From positions 2,939,598 through 3,003,597 of the forward strand of contig OY759269.1 in the NCBI GenBank assembly GCA_963662155.1: 64,000 bases of DNA, written 5' to 3'. This DNA comes from Lamellibrachia columna (taxonomy: Eukaryota; Annelida; Polychaeta; Sabellida; Siboglinidae). The notes below the pieces were generated by a model that was not told the origin of the DNA, made no database searches, and saw nothing but the letters and a program-made list of their open reading frames with translations. This document shows, one piece after another, positions 25,896-38,400 of the stretch; the stretch's first letter is position 1, and each line of letters opens with the position of its first letter. The position numbers were made by a program, and so were the translations under genes.

Positions 25896-27089
25896 CAGGG
25901 CTGGGTCCAATTATGTAATTGTAATTGATTACAGCAAAATTGTGTAATTGTAATTGATTATGGTTTCGAAAGTTTGCTGTAATTGTAATTGTTATATTTT
26001 GTATAATTGAACATTTATTTCAATTACAATCAATTACAGTACGTTTTATATGACAAACTACCTGAACGAATTGTCACTAAAAATATAATTTAAGTCTCAC
26101 ATGAGTTGAAAATCAAAACTAATAATAACACCTGCTTACATATTTATATTTAAGTTACAGTATTCACTGTCTGGTGGGTACTGGTCCATGGTGCTAGTGG
26201 TGGGTAGCCTTAGCGCATTAGCCTTTTCAGTAAGTTGGTAACAGCCAGGAAGCAATAAACAATGCACAGACATTGTCAGACAAAGGCTAAGCAGGTATTC
26301 AAACAACATGGAAAGACCTGTAGCCTGATATTGCTTCAGAAAATATCAGCTCTGTGAAACATTGCAGAGTTACCAAGCCAATTACACCTCTTGTTGTGGT
26401 GGACTGGAGACAGGTCAGGTGGCAAGGACCGTTTATATGGCCTCTCTCCCCATTCCCAACACAAAGCAAAGGGCAGACCAATTAAGAATGTTAGCTTAGA
26501 GCAGGAGCTACAACCTCAAAGTAAACACATCATACTCTATTATTAGTATTTTCCGAAGAAAAATGTAAGAAATGCACACAGAAAAATGTCTAAAAAACTA
26601 GAAAGGATGCTTAGAGAAGAACTACAAATAAATATTGTATTATGGCCTGTGGGATTTTGTCCAATTTTCACATTTTTGTATTTTGTCCTGTGGGGTTTTG
26701 TTCACTTTTCATATTTTGTGATTTTGTCTGTAAGGAATATATCCTGTAGGATTATGTCTGGATACTGCATTGTATTTTGATATAACGAAAATATGTTTTA
26801 AACTGCTATCTTTTTATTTAGCATAATTCAAAGTCACAATTCAACAAAATGTGCAAACATTACCGTTATATTTGTTTATCAATTGTGTACAAAATATTGA
26901 AATTCAGCAAAACGTGCAAAAATACATAAATTAACAAATGTTGAATATATTTGGTTCCGCATAATGTAATTGTAATTAAAACAGTGTAATTGTAATTGAT
27001 TTGGACAATTGTGACTGTAATTGTAATTGAAATAAAAAATTAAATGTAATTATAATTGATATAATTTTGTGTAATTGGACCCAGCCCTG
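25896..27089. mobile_element. Non-autonomous hAT-type element upstream of STK36
   Basis: 1194 bp with 18-bp perfect inverted termini CAGGGCTGGGTCCAATTA, flanked by AACAGAAT (25888-25895) and AATAGAAT (27090-27097), an 8-bp duplication with one mismatch. The subterminal zones are dense in TGTAATTGTAATTGAT. I see no credible coding frame inside. Its middle shares a GCTCCTGCTCTAA block with the element at 34545, so the two belong to one family. Confidence 0.85.
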
Positions 27090-27097
27090 AATAGAAT

Positions 27098-28075
27098 GCA
27101 ATAGTAATAGAAAACAAAGCAATAGTAATTGAGCTATTACTTTGCTATTACAACTGAACATTTAAATCACACAAAAATGTAACCGATTAGACACCAGGAT
27201 TTTATTAAAACATGCCACCATGTTCCCAGGATTTCTGGCAAATTTCGAGCGATTTTACCTCCTTGTGTTCAAAAATCTGTAGAAAAAACTATTCAATATT
27301 GACAATTACAAGTTGTGTTTATTTTGAAGAGTCGTAATTTCTCCACATGCATGTATACATAGAAATAGGATATATTAATAAAATTTTGACATTTGATCAC
27401 AATTTGCAAAGACAAAATAGTACATTCGTTAAAACTTTGAAAGTTGCGACTGACATTTGACAATGATCCCATGCTTTAACCCTATGCAACTCAGTGAAGA
27501 AAATGTAGCTATATGTGTTAGCTTTGCACCACTGAAAACATTATCAAATTCTGACGGTTATTCTGACATTATCAAATTCTGACAGCAGCCGAGCAGTATG
27601 GGATAATCAGACTGTGTTATGTGCCAGTGACATTGCTTTTGTTTCATTGCAATGAATATATGAAACTTCTACATCCCACTGGAATTGTGTGAGGTTAATT
27701 TAATTGGGAAATTTATGAGTTATTTGTAATATAATAAATTATACTCCCATCAGTTAATTTGAATCTATGTAAGTGATTAAGTATGTTAAATGTTTAATCG
27801 AAAGGAAACAGTTCCGATGAAAAATGTAATAGTAATAGCTTGAAATGTAATTATAATAGATTACATTCCCTTCAGCTTGTAATAGTAATAGTAAGGAAAC
27901 TAAATAATAGTAATCTATTACATTGCAATGTAAGTGCACAGACTGGTTGCATGCGCTGAGAGTTTACACATCAGCAGACATTAATCACAATCACCAAAGC
28001 CACAGCAAGTTTAAAGAAACATCAAAAAACATACTTTTAACTCGCGATTTTCTGAGTTTACATTGTAAAAAATGG
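27098..28075. other. Intergenic AT-rich stretch, no gene seen
   Basis: The left and right parts carry GTAATAGTAATAG/CTATTAC-type motifs in both orientations (27100-27150 and 27825-27930), probably the subterminal remains of a decayed transposon. The remainder shows nothing I can name. Confidence 0.4.
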
Positions 28076-28165
28076 TACTTATTGTATGTCAATGGCGTTC
28101 TAACAACACTTATTGTATGTCAGTGGCGTTCTAACAACACTTATTGTATGTCAATGGCATTCAAC
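28076..28165. repeat. 31-bp tandem repeat, three copies, LINE 3' end
   Basis: Copies of ACTTATTGTATGTCAATGGC then GTTCTAACAAC. They lie just downstream (minus strand) of the LINE stop codon at 28212, so they are probably the LINE's 3' UTR repeats. Confidence 0.75.
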
Positions 28166-28461
28166 ATGTTACATACATACAAATTCTCTTCGGGTTTCAG
28201 ACAAAATCTGCCTATGTACCGCTCTTGGCTTGCTTTAGTTTGGCTTTGTAGTCATATTTGACTGCCTGGTTTCGCCAGTGTTTGTCAAGTTGATTTTTTA
28301 GCGTATTCACTGACGGTGCAGTGATGACGGTGTCCGGAAGTGAATTCCATAGATTAATGACTCTCTGGCTAAAGAAATGCCCCCTTCCTTCCCGTTTATT
28401 CCGGTCCTTGAACAGCTTTAGATAATGACCCTGTGTGCCTTCGTATAACTCATGATTAAAC

Positions 28462-31400
28462 GGGTGTCCGACTTTTCGTCTAACGGGACAATTCGTCTAC
28501 TACGACATTTGGTCTAACGGGACAATTCGTCTGCTACGACATTTGTGTTGGCGTTGGCGTTGCAATTCAGGTCACTTGGCGTTGGCTTTGCAATTCAGGT
28601 CACTTGCACTTCGTCTTCGCTGTTACCTGGTGCTGCAACGAAACCATGACTTTTCGTCTAACGACATTTGGTCTAACCATGATTCTGAGTATGCCCTACA
28701 TTATTTTACCTTGTAACATATGACAAACTTATAATCCGATGTATGTATACTTTAACGGACTGATGAATAATTCGACGTGATTCAACATATTGAACTTTAT
28801 AACCATGGTCTCGCGGATATATTGTTAATGACCAAGGACGCTGTTCCGTATTACTCCCTCTGTCAGCTTCCAACAAGGCATTGATCTAGGCTTATTAAAT
28901 AAATAATAATATTTTTTTAAATCGTTTATTGCACAACAGACGGAAGTAAATACACGAATCATCTTGACGACCCATTAAACACAAATTGTGTAACTCATGT
29001 AAGTTCAAACCTTGTATTGTTGTTTAAAATGTTCACATTACGTATGTGATGTTGTGCGCAATGCCAAGCACGTAATCCATGGTGTTTCGTTCATGATACT
29101 GCACCACCACTCGCGATATCCAGTCATTGACGATGCGCATTCGCTTGCGGGGAGGTTCCACGGCATCGCCAGCAACCAGCTTCTGAATGGTCAACTCTGT
29201 GTGACACTGCTCATCACACAGGTGCAGCAGAAATTCGAATATGTTGGGATGCGTCTTTCCCATGATATGGCCCATTCGACGGTGCCATCCCTCCAGACTG
29301 TTGGTGGTACGTGGCTGGTCAGATACAGCACGGTCGTACACACTCCACATTCTCGGCGCGAACTTGGGCGTTTTCCTTACAATGGCGAGCCTCGGGCCAC
29401 GCATGACAGTTCTCTGTCTGCCGATGTAAGTCCACTCGGAGTACTTGGCGACTGGCTTTGCATCGTTGCAAATTATGGCACGAAGCTCATCAAATGTGGC
29501 ACAGATGTCGTTGGCAGGCACAAAGGCTAGTGCAGTTATCTTTTTGCAGTCGAGGGCAAACTCCTCACTAGACATGTACTTGTTACGGAGTCCCAGGGAG
29601 ACGACTTGGCGATAGTTTGCCTGACACAGATGAAAGAAGCAGCCTTGTACAATGAGGCCATCACTGAAGACGGCGCGAGCAGCACGGATGCAGGCACCTT
29701 CGAAGTCGCAGCAGTATGTTGTCAAGCGAAGTTGCAGTTGCCGATTGACGATGGCATCGCGAATGGTCTGCATCATCTCGTGATAGCAAGTGTACGTCTT
29801 GCGAGGAAGGAGAGCATACACAAGCGGAACAATCTTGCCAAACACAGGAGCATGTATTGTGTAGAGTTGGTAGAAGAGTGATGGGACTATCGAAAAGGTT
29901 CCGTCCTCGTACCAAACCGTCGCAGCTGCCAGGTACTTCAGGTTCTGGGTCGTAGCCAAGATGACCATCTGATGTACTTGGTTGTTGTCGTCTTCATCTG
30001 GCACCTCGACCTCCCGGATGATCCAAGGTTCACCGGTCGACGTGTTTCTCCAACGACCCTCGAGTTTCAAGTCTACGGTAGTCAATGGAAGCGGCGGCTT
30101 GTGCTGACATCTAGCACGCTGGATCGTACGTTTGAGGCTGTTGAGTTTTGGGAGTGATGAGTCAGGGTTAGCGTGCAAAGGTCGTGCAATAAATCTGCTG
30201 ATGATTGAAGCTGTGGATTCTGTGCTATCAGTGGCGCTCTTCATCTTCGACTTTTGGATTTTAATTTTCACTTCTGCGGTATTCGGTGCATGATGATGGT
30301 CCTGTGTCGCTGTGCCATTTTGCCCAATGCTTCCTGCTCTGCCTCTGCACAGTCTATCATCACATCGCCAGTATACACGTTGATTCTCTGTTCGATTTTG
30401 TGTATAGCAATACCCATCTAATGCTAATTTCGGTTTGCCACGACTACTCGTAAAAAATTCAGCCATAGCACATACGCAGAGACGTGGTGTTTGTTCGATA
30501 AAATGCAGACACTATGAACGTGTTGCCCATGCAACTGGTTTAAAAGGTGTTGAGATTGAAATAAAGTGCACTTAGCTAATTTTGTGTTCACTGTTTGTTT
30601 CATCGTGAGTGTAACACAAAGAAACACAACTTCAATATTACTTCGTGGAGTAATTGCATTTTGATATCGCACGTAGAAGTAACGCAACTCTTGTACAATC
30701 AATCGCGTATTGCTATCGATCGACGTAGCACTTCTTCAGACAAATGTTACTTCAAAACGACACCTTAAACACCGCAATTGGGAGAGGATACAAAGAGCCT
30801 TTCATAATTACTCAGGCAGTTGAAAGTGAAACCTCAACTGCTACAATTGCCTCTTTGTGAGCTCCGCTTGGAGCAGAATAGGACTGTGTCTATTGTGTTT
30901 CATGAGCTCGCAACCTGGCAGCAGAATAAGTATGATGCAGTTGGAAAAACATCTTTATTCTCAAAACATCAATCACATACATAATAATACGTGTAACAAA
31001 TTTAAAGTAAACATTTTAATAATGTTATCATCAGATGCAAATAAATACTTAATGCGGAACTAATATGGAAGGCATACAACGAACAACTAACCGTAACAAT
31101 ACCTTGCTAATTTATTATTTTTCATTAAACAATTATAAATAATGCTGTATTGCTTATTATTGTGAAGGATGCGTGCAGGGGGAGTTTGTTGTAACAGCTC
31201 GTTGGCTTATTTAGTTACAGTTGTGTTTACCAATATTGTGCATATCAATCGACTGTCTGCGCATCCGGAGATTACATGACGCACAATGAAACCCCTAATA
31301 AACACTTACCCAGTGATAAAACAATGAAAACTAAACGAAAATCACCGACATTTACTGCACCAAACTTTGCGATGATCCCTGGTCCTACTGTGACATACTC

Positions 31401-31709
31401 ATATCGGGGAGCACCGCGGTGTTTTCGTTTTCCATATAGCCGATGTACTACGTATTTCCGTTCAGTTTATCAATTTTTTTATCGTTATATGACAGTCACT
31501 GAATATGTGTTTATAGTACATCTACTATAAAACTTTGTACATCGTGTGATCTCCATACGTGATTGATATGCGCTAATGTGGTTCGTAGTAGACGAATTGT
31601 CCCGTTAGACCAAATGTCATAGTAGACGAATTGTCCAGTTAGACCAAATGTCGTAGTAGACGAATTGTCGCATTAGACCAAATGTCGTTAGACAAAAAGT
31701 CGAAGACCC
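28462..31709 (-). mobile_element. Mutator-like (MULE) DNA transposon, apparently intact
   Basis: A 3248-bp element flanked by the perfect 8-bp direct repeat GATTAAAC (28454-28461 and 31710-31717). The terminal inverted repeats begin GGGTGTCCGACTTTTCGTC on the left and, read inwards from the right, GGGTCTTCGACTTTTTGTC. Both continue into tandem subterminal blocks of the type ACATTTGGTCTAA / GACAATTCGTCTACTA. It carries one transposase ORF, and its orientation is given by that ORF. An 8-9 bp target duplication and long TIRs are normal for MULEs. The host copy it landed in is a LINE tail. Confidence 0.9.
29033..30466 (-). CDS. MULE transposase with N-terminal FLYWCH zinc finger, intact ORF
   Basis: 477 codons in one exon, with no stops or frameshifts. 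Residues about 7-60 form a FLYWCH-type zinc finger (GYCYTQN...WRC, C35, C40, His cluster at 57-59), expected to bind the element's ends. The MULE/DDE core follows: DGTF with the first Asp at 188, CDFEGA with the second Asp at 254, a C-x2-H-type block CFFHLC near 276-281, and a NSLEGWH block with a candidate catalytic Glu at 392. The catalytic assignment rests on typical MULE motifs and has not been aligned. The TIRs and target duplication are recognisable at both ends. An intact frame suggests recent activity, or an element still able to move. Confidence 0.9.
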   Translation of the reverse strand: MAEFFTSSRGKPKLALDGYCYTQNRTENQRVYWRCDDRLCRGRAGSIGQNGTATQDHHHAPNTAEVKIKIQKSKMKSATDSTESTASIISRFIARPLHANPDSSLPKLNSLKRTIQRARCQHKPPLPLTTVDLKLEGRWRNTSTGEPWIIREVEVPDEDDNNQVHQMVILATTQNLKYLAAATVWYEDGTFSIVPSLFYQLYTIHAPVFGKIVPLVYALLPRKTYTCYHEMMQTIRDAIVNRQLQLRLTTYCCDFEGACIRAARAVFSDGLIVQGCFFHLCQANYRQVVSLGLRNKYMSSEEFALDCKKITALAFVPANDICATFDELRAIICNDAKPVAKYSEWTYIGRQRTVMRGPRLAIVRKTPKFAPRMWSVYDRAVSDQPRTTNSLEGWHRRMGHIMGKTHPNIFEFLLHLCDEQCHTELTIQKLVAGDAVEPPRKRMRIVNDWISRVVVQYHERNTMDYVLGIAHNITYVM

Positions 31710-31812
31710 GATTAAACATATCGTGCGAAAAGGTAAAAATGCCATGCAAGTATTTATACACATCAATAACATCTTGTAAACCACGATAGGTCAGTGTTGG
31801 TAAATGTAACAC

Positions 31813-32480
31813 CTAGATTCATAATCTAAATGTATGTATGCGTGCATGTATGTGTATGTATATCTGCACCCTCTACTAACATTTTTTTAAACAGAATAGA
31901 TGAAAACTGGGTTAAGATATGGGCAAACTATGAAAGGCTTATCTCTAGCCTTGCAAATGCTCATTATTTGTAAGTGTAAGTGTTCTCCCGACCTAATGAA
32001 ATTGGCGTTTGAAATTAGAAGAACATTTTCATGTTCTCGTGATAAAAAAATCAAATTTTACAAATTTGCAAACTTTATATAGCATGTTTGTACAGTAATC
32101 AAGGAAGTACCTTGCTCGAGCTGTTAAATTATTTAATCGTCTCTTCTGCTACGTGCCTTCTATTAACACATAAATTCATTTAAGACAAACATCAAAGAAC
32201 TAGCGTGAGAATGTTGTTGTCGTTCCCAACAAGCTCGTGCGCATGTCAAGTAAAGCTGGGTGCCACCAAAATAGTTTCGTAGGTACATGTATTTTGGTGG
32301 ATAATTACATTTCTTTGGCATAAAGACAGTCGTAATTGTTTTATATTAGCCAAAAATAGTAATTCGCTTAGCAATGAATGTAACATTATGGAATTTACCA
32401 GAATTTTGAACTGGAAAAATAGTAAACCACGCTGTCTCACAGACTAGCCGATAGAGGGCAGTACAAGCAACAGAATTAAA
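31813..32480. other. GPN1 upstream region
   Basis: AT-rich, with a short TATG/TGCA-rich run at 31830-31860. An in-frame TAG at 32445-32447 precedes the GPN1 ATG. No TATA box or other promoter element can be supported. Confidence 0.4.
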
Positions 32481-35400
32481 ATGGCAGCCGCCAGTGCGGA
32501 AAGCATGAAGGTTGACGGCGACGATGAAATTGCTAATCCCACATCACAACAACCACACTCGACTCAGAAAAACAAACCAATATGCGTGATTGTACTCGGT
32601 ATGGCTGGATCCGGCAAGACAACCTTTGTACAGGTTCATGGTATTCTCATTATTATGGTCATTACCAGACGCAATAGTCAACATCACAGAACCACAGCAA
32701 TTTAAGCAAGCACTCACACACCTAGCCCCAAACAAACATGACTAAATAGCATTCAGACCCAACCCTGACCGTTTGACTCCATAGGAGTGTTGGCCAGTAA
32801 CAATACAAGACAAGACAAGTATACTGAGTGATTTTCGTGTAATATAATTCTCAAGTGATTTCGGATTTCAAGTCTCCAGTGATTTACTCCAAACAGCCCA
32901 ATCTTGGGCTAACGCAGGAGTTCTCGTCAGACTCATGTGCTGTGCCTGTGTGTATGTGCAATTAATTACCGCTAGGTGGCATCATTTTTGTAGACATCTA
33001 CAGTTAGACCATAAAGTGGTAAAGTCACGTATGTTAATATTATTGCTGTCACCATAATTCATAAATGTGCATGATCTGCTCCCTAATAGTAATAGTCATG
33101 ACTTATGGCGTGATGCCGCTCCTGGCATGATGCCTTTCCTGGCGTAATGCCGTTCATGGCGTGACACGCAGACATAAATAGAACACCCGTTAGTAAAACA
33201 AGACAGCTGAGCCCTTATCAGTTGACACATGATATAGTGATGCAGGCATGGGCCAGTCACATTCATGCTGCTGCACAGCAAGAACCCACTGGAGGCACAG
33301 TGTTTATACTATACAGCACCCAGTCTTCATCATATATCCATAGATATACAGTACTAATAAGAGATTATTAATATATATCTATGATATATCATACCAGCAT
33401 CTACTAAATAACTTCAATTACTGAGTGTAGTAGATGTACCATGGATTAAAATACATGTCTCACTAATGTGACTGTTAAATAACTATATTATGTAAGCTGT
33501 GGATGGAAGCTTATGCCTTAATTAAGAATATATACCACTGTAAGGCAAGTTTGTAAGATAAAATTGCATTTATTACAACTAACTAATCAACTAAGCTTAC
33601 TACAAAAATTATACAAAACCAAGTTTCTCAGTCATTGCACAATTTACACTCCTGATCTAACTTCAGTACCACACCAAGGAGTGAGCCTGTACAAATACAA
33701 ACAGAACAAGTGTAGTCAAGATCAACCCTCTCGCAGCCACCTCTTAGAGCAATTAATCAATAACTTCAAATGGAGAGAGGGCACCAACCTGATCCTAGCT
33801 ACAGTTACCTAATACCTTATTACATGCACAATCTATCCATGCCCTAATGCATGTTCGTGCTGACAGTCCACTAAACTATTTTTGTACAATTGAGGATTCT
33901 TACCTTTGCAAAAAAAATTAGATCCTGTCTTCTGTCGATTCGTATATCTGTAAGCCACATGGCAAATAACCATATTCATTGTCCCAAACTGTCTCCAGCA
34001 AGCCTCCAAATTTATTTATGTCTTGGAGAGTTTAACACTAATGCACAATGCTCACTCCAGTATGAACAACCCAACTGCCCACACTTCTAACACAACTGCT
34101 GGGACCACCCTTACCCAAATGATTAATCAGTCTGGTGGCCATGCCCCATTAATGACAATGACAAATCTTCAAGTTAATTGGTTCCTGGTGTCATCGTCAC
34201 TGGCTACTAGCCCAATAAGTTTATACTTCTCTGGTAGCCACCTCATCTTCATTGCTTTTGTTTGCCTTATATTGTACATGATGATGGTGAGGAGGAAATA
34301 AATTTACTTACTTATTTACTTACTTACTTACTTACATATGTTAGAAAACTGTTTGTAACATGCTATGTTCACATTATAAACAGTACTACCCTATGCGTCA
34401 TGCCAGTGGATGCAACTGTTTCTGCCGTGCAATGAAATGCCGGCCAGTGGTCCACGCCTGCTTCACTGCAGTGAGCTGGCTTATCACTCTTGTTTATAGG
34501 GGGATGATTAATGATGCCATGCATGGCATCATGCCATTTATGGCCAGGGCTGGGGTGAATTAAAAAATGAATTGGAATTAGTGACAGATTTTTACCAAGT
34601 GGAATTTTAATTGAACGATTTTGAGTAAGTTGAATTGAAACTGAAAAAAATTAATTGATCCTCATTTTCTTGTGTCACACGATCTGGTTTTATTTCTAAT
34701 GTGGTCCTCAATCCAACCCTAGAATTGCCTAGAATTGTCTATGAACTCAACATCTTTGTAGCAGCTAATTTGTACACCATTTGAAGATTTGAGGTCAGAA
34801 CCAAATGAGGTCAGAACCAAATTTGAACAAAGGGTCTGCGTGGCAATGTTACCATGTGGCAGTTGGAAAAAAAAACTCAGAAGTTCTGCTCAAATCAAAC
34901 TATGGTGGGGTGTAATGAATGAGTTTACTTTGAATTCAATACAGTTTGCAGCTCCTGCTCTAAAATAACATTTGTTGTCTGCCTGCACATATCTGAAACT
35001 ATGCCCTTTGTGTGTGCTAGGAATGTGTGAAGCACATTGAATTGATCCTAGCCCTGTTCATCATCCTGTTCCTGTTCATCATCCCATTCACTGTGTCATG
35101 CCATTCATGGCATCATGGCATGCAGTGCCATTTACTGACACTGACTGTGCCAACAGATCAAGGCTACCCTGCCTTATTTTGCTACGTCATACCCTAGTCC
35201 TAAAACAAACTGATGTTTGCCACAAAAGTGATGCAAACTAGTAACATCTCAAGATATTTTAATACTTTTTCAGTTTGGGTGTGTACTTCATTACTCTATA
35301 TGACAGTAATGATGAAAAGATAGTTGTTAAAGACAGTACAATGTGATTAGAGATTTGTATTTCTTGAATTGCATGCAAGAAACTTTATTAGCTATGTTAA

Positions 35401-38400
35401 GTGTGTTATCAAATTATCAGTCAGACTTTACCATAGTAAGTATTAATAATGCGCATCATCAGGGCATGCATTTACTTTTACTTTTTTAAATGTCCTTTTA
35501 CACAAAAAAAAATTCTGTTGAACAAATGCAAACTAAACATTATTGTACTTAGGAATGTTTCATTGACGTCTGGAATTGTGCGTTATGTACAATGACAAAA
35601 ATTAGTAATGTTAGGAATAACGTTTTCAAAAATATATAAAACTAATCTGTTGCACACATTCTGTCGATGCTTCACACTTTGGTAGAGCAGTCTATTGGCA
35701 ACAAGATCCAAGCAGCAGCAGATATGCAAAGCTAATTTGTTTTCATGGCAAGCTTACAACCCCTGGATGCCAGTCCCTTCATGTGCAAAGTTTTTGAAGG
35801 CCAAAAAAACTATTTTTCGGTTTTGAAATCATTGTTATAGGCAAACAACAACAATTAGATATCTGGTGTTATCTGGTGTTATCTGGTGTTATCTCTTTAT
35901 TATGTTCAGTCAGTTAGTCAAATTTAAAAAGGATGAGGTGCTGAGTGACACTTTTGAGAAGTGCTCATATCATATCATAATGTGTAGAAATTAACTGCCC
36001 ATGTTTTGTTTGGAATTGACTGTTTATCATTTTCATGTTTCTTCCAGAGGATCACTGCACATTTGCACACCCATAAAACTCCCCCGTATGTCATCAACCT
36101 GGACCCTGCTGTCCTGGAGGTCCCCTTCCCAACAAACATTGGTAAGTTAGTATGCAATGTGAAAACAGACCTGCACTGGCAGGGTTGTTTGATTTAAATC
36201 ATGATTTAAATCACTCCAAAAAAATCATTGATTTATGATTTTTTATTTCGGATTGTTTTAATCGCTGATTTATATGAATTTAACACAAATAATTGTTTAG
36301 AAGCATCAAGATCAAAAAAGTTTTGTATGTTTTTTAATACAAAAGCACAATGTGCGCACACTTGTGTAGCTGTATTGTCACCAGATAGCCTGATAGTCAA
36401 ATATTTTATGACATTGTGTATGTTTGAGCTATTCCCTTTCTGAATGCAGTGAAGCCACACAAACTTGTCTTCCAAAAGGAAGTATCTTTTCAAGTCAGAA
36501 GCCCTGAGTTAAGTCCACTTAGAGCTTGTGCTAGTTGTTACCAATTCAGTATGTTGACTCAAGTGAGACAGTTTTGGTGACAACTGTTTAATACTGTACC
36601 AGTTTACAGTCTGGTTGGAGACCCATAGAGTACACAGAGCCCTGGATAGGTGCTAATCCACCCTATAGGCAAACAATAATTAACCCTGCTACAGCCACAG
36701 ACACACAGCATGCTTTCCTTTCATAGACAGATTATGCAACTACAGGGGTGAGGCCTTGTGGACATTGCCTAATGTCTTTATATAAGCAAAAATCAAGTAC
36801 CCTCTGTTAAGGCAAGTACCCATATCGATTTGAATAGAACACGTTTGAAAGAGTTTATAAATATAAACCTCTATAGATAAATATCTATATACCAACAAAA
36901 TAAATAAAAAAATCTTTTTTTTTTTTTTTTTAAATCATGCTTTTTTTCAACCCTGTACGCTGGTAAAATTACACATTTGTGATTCTGTTTATTTTTATTC
37001 TCTTACGTTGGTTCATACGGTCTGTTCTTATGCCCGTTTAACAATTTAGTCACCTACTGGGTATTTGTTTTTTGTACACTGCCATACATTTCTTTATTTG
37101 TTGATAACTTACTTTATTAACACCATCTTTGGGGTATGCCTATTAGTTTCCATGATCCATCTAAAAGCCTCTTGTCTTCATCTTCGTGTGATTATACAAA
37201 TTTGTGGGGAAAAAACTGGCAGAGACCACATATTTATTCCAAGAAAAGTGGTACCAGTTGGGTTTGAAACTTTAAAATTGCAGTACTAAGATAAGATAGT
37301 GTGCATCTAATGTCACAACCATGTAGCATGGGCATCTAATGTCACAACCATGTGGCATGGGCATCTAATGTCACAACCATGTGGCATGAGCATCTAATGT
37401 CACAACCATGTGGCACCATTCATATTTAAGTTTACTTCACACCCAGACAATGACTTCACACTAAACAGTCACAGCATAAATGCTACACATATGTTGGATT
37501 AATCCAAGATCTCAACAATTTATATTATTAATGATCTATATTCAGACAATTGATTTATTAACTGTTAATGTTCACCGTCTGTATTGTAACCATTTTGGAT
37601 CTCTTCCTGCATTGAGTTTAAATATCTGGTACCAAGGCTCCAAGCATCTAATTGACTCGGAATGCAGGCTGATGTGTTGGGAATGTGCTGACCAATGTTA
37701 GTAGATGACTAGATGTTCCCTGTCTTCTTGTTTCAGATATCAGAGACACAGTCAATTACAAGGAAGTTATGAAGCAGTATCCTATATTGATCTCTTGCAG
37801 TATGGCACTGGATGGTGTCAACGTATATTAAAAATACGACCACATCAACTACTAACTGAATGGGTCTCCTAAGAATCTACTGCAATCTAACAGAGTAGTT
37901 GGATTAAACCAGTCACTGTAGACCAGTGAGAGAGGCCAGACTGGAGTAGGCTTATGTTGAACTGTATTAGTTATAACTCATTAACTACTCCTATTAGTAA
38001 CAAATACTTCATTCAGAAGCGCCTAAATATATCCAGGGGTGATATGTTTCGAAATGTTTTTTGACATGGTTTTACGTCTCAAGAAACTAGTTGCTGTTCT
38101 GTCTTTGAATACTCAGTTTCTTGAGGGGTAAAATCTATGTCAAAATTCACATTCCAAGAAACCGTAACGTTGATCCATTTTCCAAATGTTGTTATAAAGT
38201 TGTAAGAGTGGATGTGTGTGTTTGTCTTTAATTCGCATCAAGATACTCCCTTGGGCCCAACGGGGGCATCGTGACGTCGCTGAATCTGTTCGCCACAAGG
38301 TTTGACCAGGTTTGTGTTCTTAGTCACATCTGTCTCATCTGCCTTCGTGCTCAATTGTTTTCATAATAACACATTGTTAATGTGGGAGGATTTCAAGAAT

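Larger units (their letters stand above)
28212..31812 (-). pseudogene. LINE reverse-transcriptase C-terminal tail, split by the MULE
   Basis: The right piece (31812-31710) reads through a block containing VYKYLHGIF. The left piece (28461-28212) continues the same frame through HYLKLF, FFSQRVINLWNSLP, APSVNTLKNQLDKHW and ends at TAG. This is the conserved C-terminus of many CR1/Jockey-type LINE ORF2 proteins. The catalytic reverse transcriptase is absent, so it is a 5'-truncated copy. A stop lies just upstream at 31815-31813. Reading direction and the target duplication show that the MULE inserted into a pre-existing LINE tail. The presumed 3' UTR to the left holds a 31-bp triplicate. Confidence 0.85.

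Noticed and set aside
29012..29530. 172-codon plus-strand frame
   Set aside because: Antisense shadow of the MULE transposase.
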